DNA of 64,000 bases from Exercitatus varius (GTDB lineage: Bacteria; Pseudomonadota; Gammaproteobacteria; Enterobacterales; Pasteurellaceae), in the NCBI RefSeq assembly GCF_029577735.1, contig NZ_JARQTO010000001.1, positions 124,001 to 188,000 of the forward strand. Direction: 5' to 3'. Under the pieces are notes generated by a model, which was given only the letters and a program-made list of their open reading frames with translations, had not been told where the DNA came from and ran no database searches. Made by a program: the position numbers and the translations under genes. Positions 61,355-64,000 of this stretch are shown piece by piece (the first letter of the stretch is position 1; each line of letters begins with the position of its first letter).

Positions 61355-63007
61355 ATGTCAGAATCTTTTGCTCAACTATTTGAAGAATCACTACAAAACC
61401 TTGAAACTCAACGTTTAGGTTCAATCATCAACGGTACTGTCGTTGCTATCGAAAAAGGCTTTGTATACGTAGACGCAGGTTTAAAATCCGAAGCGCGCAT
61501 TCCGGCTGAAGAATTCACCAACGCTCAAGGCGAAATTGACGTTAAAGTCGGCGACGTTGTTAACGTTGCGTTGGACGCCGTTGAAGACGGTTACGGTGAA
61601 ACTAAACTTTCCCGTGAAAAAGCGGTACGTCACGAGTCTTGGATCGAATTAGAAAAAGCGTTTGAAGCGCAGGCAAACGTTGTTGGTTTAATCAACGGTA
61701 AAGTGAAAGGTGGCTTCACAGTTGAGTTAAACGGTGTTCGCGCATTCTTACCGGGTTCATTAGTTGATACGCGTCCGAGCCGTGATGCCGATCACCTATT
61801 AGGTAAAGAATTAGAATTCAAAGTTATCAAATTAGACCAAAAACGTAACAACGTGGTTGTTTCACGTCGTGCGGTAATCGAATCGGAAAGTTCGGCGGAT
61901 CGCGATGAAGTATTAGCGAACTTAGCTGAAGGCGCCGAAGTGAAAGGTATCGTTAAAAACTTGACCGAATACGGTGCATTCGTTGATTTAGGCGGCGTTG
62001 ACGGTTTATTACACATCACGGATATGGCTTGGAAACGTGTTAAACACCCAAGCGAAATCGTGAACGTAGGCGATGAAATTACCGTTAAAGTATTAAAATT
62101 TGACAAAGAACGTACGCGCGTATCTTTAGGCTTAAAACAATTAGGCCAGGATCCATGGGTGGCGATCGCTGAAAATCATCCTGTCGGCAGCAAATTAACC
62201 GGTAAAGTGACTAACTTAACCGATTACGGTTGTTTTGTTGAAATTTTAGACGGCGTTGAAGGTTTGGTTCACGTATCCGAAATGGATTGGACAAACAAAA
62301 ACATCCATCCTTCAAAAGTTGTAAGCTTAGGTGATACCGTTGAAGTGATGGTATTAGAAATCGACGAAGAACGTCGTCGTATTTCTTTAGGCTTGAAACA
62401 ATGCAAACCGAATCCGTGGTTGCAATTTGCGGAAACTCACAACAAAGGTGACAAAGTTTCAGGTAAAATCAAATCCATTACCGATTTCGGTATCTTTATC
62501 GGTCTTGAAGGCGGTATCGACGGTTTAGTTCACTTATCCGACATTTCCTGGAATGTTCAAGGTGAAGAAGCCGTTCGTAACTACAAAAAAGGCGATGAAG
62601 TCGAAGCCGTTGTTTTACAGGTTGATTCGGCTAAAGAACGTATCTCTTTAGGTATCAAACAACTGGAAGATGATCCGTTCAATAACTTCGTATCAGTTAA
62701 TAAAAAAGGTGCGGTATTGTCCGCCACTGTAGTTGAAGCTGATGCGAAAGGCGCTAAAGTTGAATTAGCAGGCGGTGTTGAAGGTTATATCCGTGCGGCG
62801 GATTTAACGGATGAAGTGGCCGCAGGCGACGTTATTGAAGCGAAATTCACCGGCGTTGACCGTAAAGCACGTATTGTTCACTTATCAGTGAAAGCGAAAG
62901 ATCAAGCGGAAGAAGCCGCCGCACTTGCAAGCGTGAACAGCAAACAAGAAGAAGTTGCTATTCCTAACGCAATGGCAGCCGCTTTCCAAGCTGCAAAGGG
63001 TGAATAA
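61355..63007 (+). CDS. rpsA: 30S ribosomal protein S1
   Basis: Ribosomal protein S1 binds mRNA and helps initiate translation. The 550 residues (E. coli 557) form six S1/OB repeats, with repeated YGAFVDLGGVDGLLHITDM-type units from about residue 200. The leader lacks a strong ribosome binding site (AAAGAAAGAAG), in keeping with S1-dependent autoregulation. Codon use is strongly biased (lysine AAA, leucine TTA), as in highly expressed genes. A terminator follows. Confidence 0.97.
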   Translation: MSESFAQLFEESLQNLETQRLGSIINGTVVAIEKGFVYVDAGLKSEARIPAEEFTNAQGEIDVKVGDVVNVALDAVEDGYGETKLSREKAVRHESWIELEKAFEAQANVVGLINGKVKGGFTVELNGVRAFLPGSLVDTRPSRDADHLLGKELEFKVIKLDQKRNNVVVSRRAVIESESSADRDEVLANLAEGAEVKGIVKNLTEYGAFVDLGGVDGLLHITDMAWKRVKHPSEIVNVGDEITVKVLKFDKERTRVSLGLKQLGQDPWVAIAENHPVGSKLTGKVTNLTDYGCFVEILDGVEGLVHVSEMDWTNKNIHPSKVVSLGDTVEVMVLEIDEERRRISLGLKQCKPNPWLQFAETHNKGDKVSGKIKSITDFGIFIGLEGGIDGLVHLSDISWNVQGEEAVRNYKKGDEVEAVVLQVDSAKERISLGIKQLEDDPFNNFVSVNKKGAVLSATVVEADAKGAKVELAGGVEGYIRAADLTDEVAAGDVIEAKFTGVDRKARIVHLSVKAKDQAEEAAALASVNSKQEEVAIPNAMAAAFQAAKGE

Positions 63008-63034
63008 GTTTATTCCTTCCCTTAATTAACTTGA

Positions 63035-63065
63035 AACCGGTGGGTTTCGGCCCACCGGTTATTCC
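63035..63065 (+). terminator. Terminator after rpsA
   Basis: AACCGGTGGG and CCCACCGGTT form a perfect 10-base-pair stem with loop TTTCGG, followed by weakly T-rich sequence, 28 bases after the stop. Confidence 0.75.
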
Positions 63066-63160
63066 ATATTTACCAGTGAAACAACGTGATTTTTTATGGT
63101 TAACTTTAGAAAAGTGCGGTCAAAAATGACGTTGTTTTATTAAACAAAGGATAAGAGGCG

Positions 63161-63445
63161 ATGACTAAGTCTGAATTAATCGAAGTATTAGCGAGAAAAA
63201 ATCCCTCAATTTCAATGAAGATTGTCGAAAGTTCAGTGAAAGAAATTCTGGAGCAAATGTCAGGTTCTTTAGAAAATAGCGATCGCATTGAAATTCGCGG
63301 CTTTGGCAGTTTTTCATTACATTTTCGTCAACCGCGTTTAGGGCGTAATCCTAAAACCGGCGAAAGTGTGAAGTTGGACGCAAAATGCGTTCCGCATTTT
63401 AAAGCCGGTAAAGAGTTGAAAGAACGGGTTGATTTTAAAGTTTAA
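63161..63445 (+). CDS. ihfB: Integration host factor beta subunit
   Basis: The beta subunit of the DNA-bending heterodimer IHF, 94 residues as in E. coli. It shows MTKSELIEVLARKNPSIS, the arm region RLGRNPKTGESVKLD with the intercalating proline, and HFKAGKELKERVD. It sits downstream of rpsA in the conserved order rpsA-ihfB-lapA-lapB but has its own promoter gap and terminator. An uptake sequence lies at 63109-63123 in its upstream region. Confidence 0.96.
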   Translation: MTKSELIEVLARKNPSISMKIVESSVKEILEQMSGSLENSDRIEIRGFGSFSLHFRQPRLGRNPKTGESVKLDAKCVPHFKAGKELKERVDFKV

Positions 63446-63475
63446 TACGGCGCTCAATTTGTGAAATTCATCATG

Positions 63476-63502
63476 AAACGACACCTCGGGTGTCGTTTTT
63501 TA
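63476..63502 (+). terminator. Terminator after ihfB
   Basis: AAACGACACC and GGTGTCGTTT arms with a 3-base TCG loop and a following T-run: a canonical terminator. Confidence 0.9.
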
Positions 63503-63551
63503 TATTTATTTTTGGCATAATGTAATCGCTTTATCTGTAGGAGAGGGCAGT

Positions 63552-63848
63552 ATGATTAAATATATTTTCGGTTTTATTATTGTATTGGCAATTGTGTTGG
63601 TGGCGATTACTGTCGGAGCGAATAACGATCAGGTTATTACATTCAATTATGTTTTTGCGCAAAGTGATTTTAAACTTTCAACGCTTGTCGCCATTCTTTT
63701 TGGTTTGGGGTTGATTTTGGGCTGGCTTATTACCGGTATTTTTTATCTCCGGCTAAAATTTAAAAATATGGCTTTAACCCGTCAAACTAAACGTTTAACG
63801 CAGCAAATTAACGAATTAACAACCAGTCTCAATAAGGCTGCCGAATAA
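63552..63848 (+). CDS. lapA: LPS assembly protein A
   Basis: A 98-residue membrane protein (YciS, DUF1049) with two hydrophobic helices (about 4-22 and 43-64) and a C-terminal coiled segment (KNMALTRQTKRLTQQINELTT). With LapB it adjusts LpxC turnover and LPS synthesis. An AGGAGAGGG site precedes the ATG. It overlaps lapB by one base (TAATG), and the pair follows rpsA-ihfB as in E. coli relatives. Confidence 0.9.
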   Translation: MIKYIFGFIIVLAIVLVAITVGANNDQVITFNYVFAQSDFKLSTLVAILFGLGLILGWLITGIFYLRLKFKNMALTRQTKRLTQQINELTTSLNKAAE

Positions 63849-64000
63849 TGATTGAATTACTCTTCCTGTTATTACCGATTGCTGCCGCTTACGGTTGGTA
63901 CATGGGGCATCGCAGTGCTAAAAAAGATCAGGAAGACATCAGTAATAAACTTTCGCGCGATTATGTGACGGGGGTAAATTTTCTTTTATCCAATCAAACG
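63848..64000 (+). CDS. lapB: LPS assembly protein B, N-terminal part (cut by window end)
   Basis: The first 51 codons, opening MIELLFLLLPIAAAYGWYMGH, form the N-terminal membrane anchor of LapB (YciM), whose TPR and rubredoxin-like domains would follow beyond the window. It recruits FtsH to control LpxC. Its ATG overlaps the lapA stop, indicating coupled translation. The residues DISNKLSRDYVTGVNFLL match LapB at the start of its TPR region. Confidence 0.9.
   Translation, partial: MIELLFLLLPIAAAYGWYMGHRSAKKDQEDISNKLSRDYVTGVNFLLSNQT

Noticed and set aside
1..64000. CRISPR array, prophage, insertion sequence or toxin-antitoxin system
   Set aside because: No regularly spaced repeats, transposase, integrase or paired small genes were seen; repeated short words are uptake sequences.
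1..64000. tRNA or rRNA genes
   Set aside because: No cloverleaf-like or rRNA-like segment was noticed in intergenic regions, which are short and mostly explained by promoters and terminators.

Overview
This is a chromosomal window from a member of the Pasteurellaceae. The strongest evidence is the DNA uptake signal AAGTGCGGT, present in dozens of copies inside and between genes. Gene order also fits: fnr-uspE, slt-trpR-mtgA, rpsA-ihfB-lapA-lapB, tandem ferritins. The combination of ackA-pta, a complete hydrogenase-4 operon, sucABCD, mdh and pgtPABC would suit a capnophilic, succinate-forming rumen species of the Mannheimia/Basfia succiniciproducens or Actinobacillus succinogenes type; the species is an inference. 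I see no tRNA, rRNA, insertion sequence, prophage or CRISPR array.

Layout. 1-2350: ackA-pta (minus, pta cut by the window edge). 2677-4071: an AraC-family regulator divergent from an Ohr-type peroxidase, with a direct-repeat operator between them. 4146-4771: a frameshifted glutathione S-transferase. 4824-7124: hypF (minus). 7391-17915: hyfABCDEFGHI, a membrane-bound [NiFe] hydrogenase-4 operon. 18010-20200: an SDR oxidoreductase and metY. 20256-24647 (minus): a YvcK-like factor, then the operon nuclease-csdA-csdE-esterase. 24749-27212: yohJ-yohK-dgt. 27224-28611 (minus): yfcH and argR, divergent from mdh (28839-29777). 29935-31783 (minus): uspE and fnr. 31901-35407: a small membrane protein, two ferritins, an EamA protein, rnfH and roxA. 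35466-41511: the phosphoglycerate uptake and sensing locus pgtA-pgtB-pgtC and divergent pgtP. 41618-49491: a DASS anion transporter, sucAB and sucCD. 49601-54270: a lipoprotein, hemH, menI, modE, modA and rarD. 54468-59587 (minus): an LtaS-like sulfatase, mtgA, trpR and slt. 59677-64000: a VirK-family protein, cmk, rpsA, ihfB, lapA and the start of lapB.

Together the genes describe mixed-acid and anaerobic metabolism (acetate branch, hydrogenase 4, malate dehydrogenase, FNR) with carbon-source sensing. Sites I could read include an FNR-like box before hyf, a perfect CRP palindrome in the pgt locus, a CRP-like site before sucA, ARG boxes before argR, a TrpR operator before trpR, and an rpsA leader with two GGA-loop hairpins like those of the S1 autoregulatory leader.

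I found no clearly new defence or mobile system. The most unusual signals are the uptake-sequence biology (paired copies forming terminators, copies encoding recurring peptides in protein linkers, and a second variant AAGTGCGGGCGATTTT), the AraC-type direct-repeat operator beside ohr, the degenerate AAA+ domain of PgtA, modA without modBC, and the csd operon carrying a nuclease and a Tat-type esterase.
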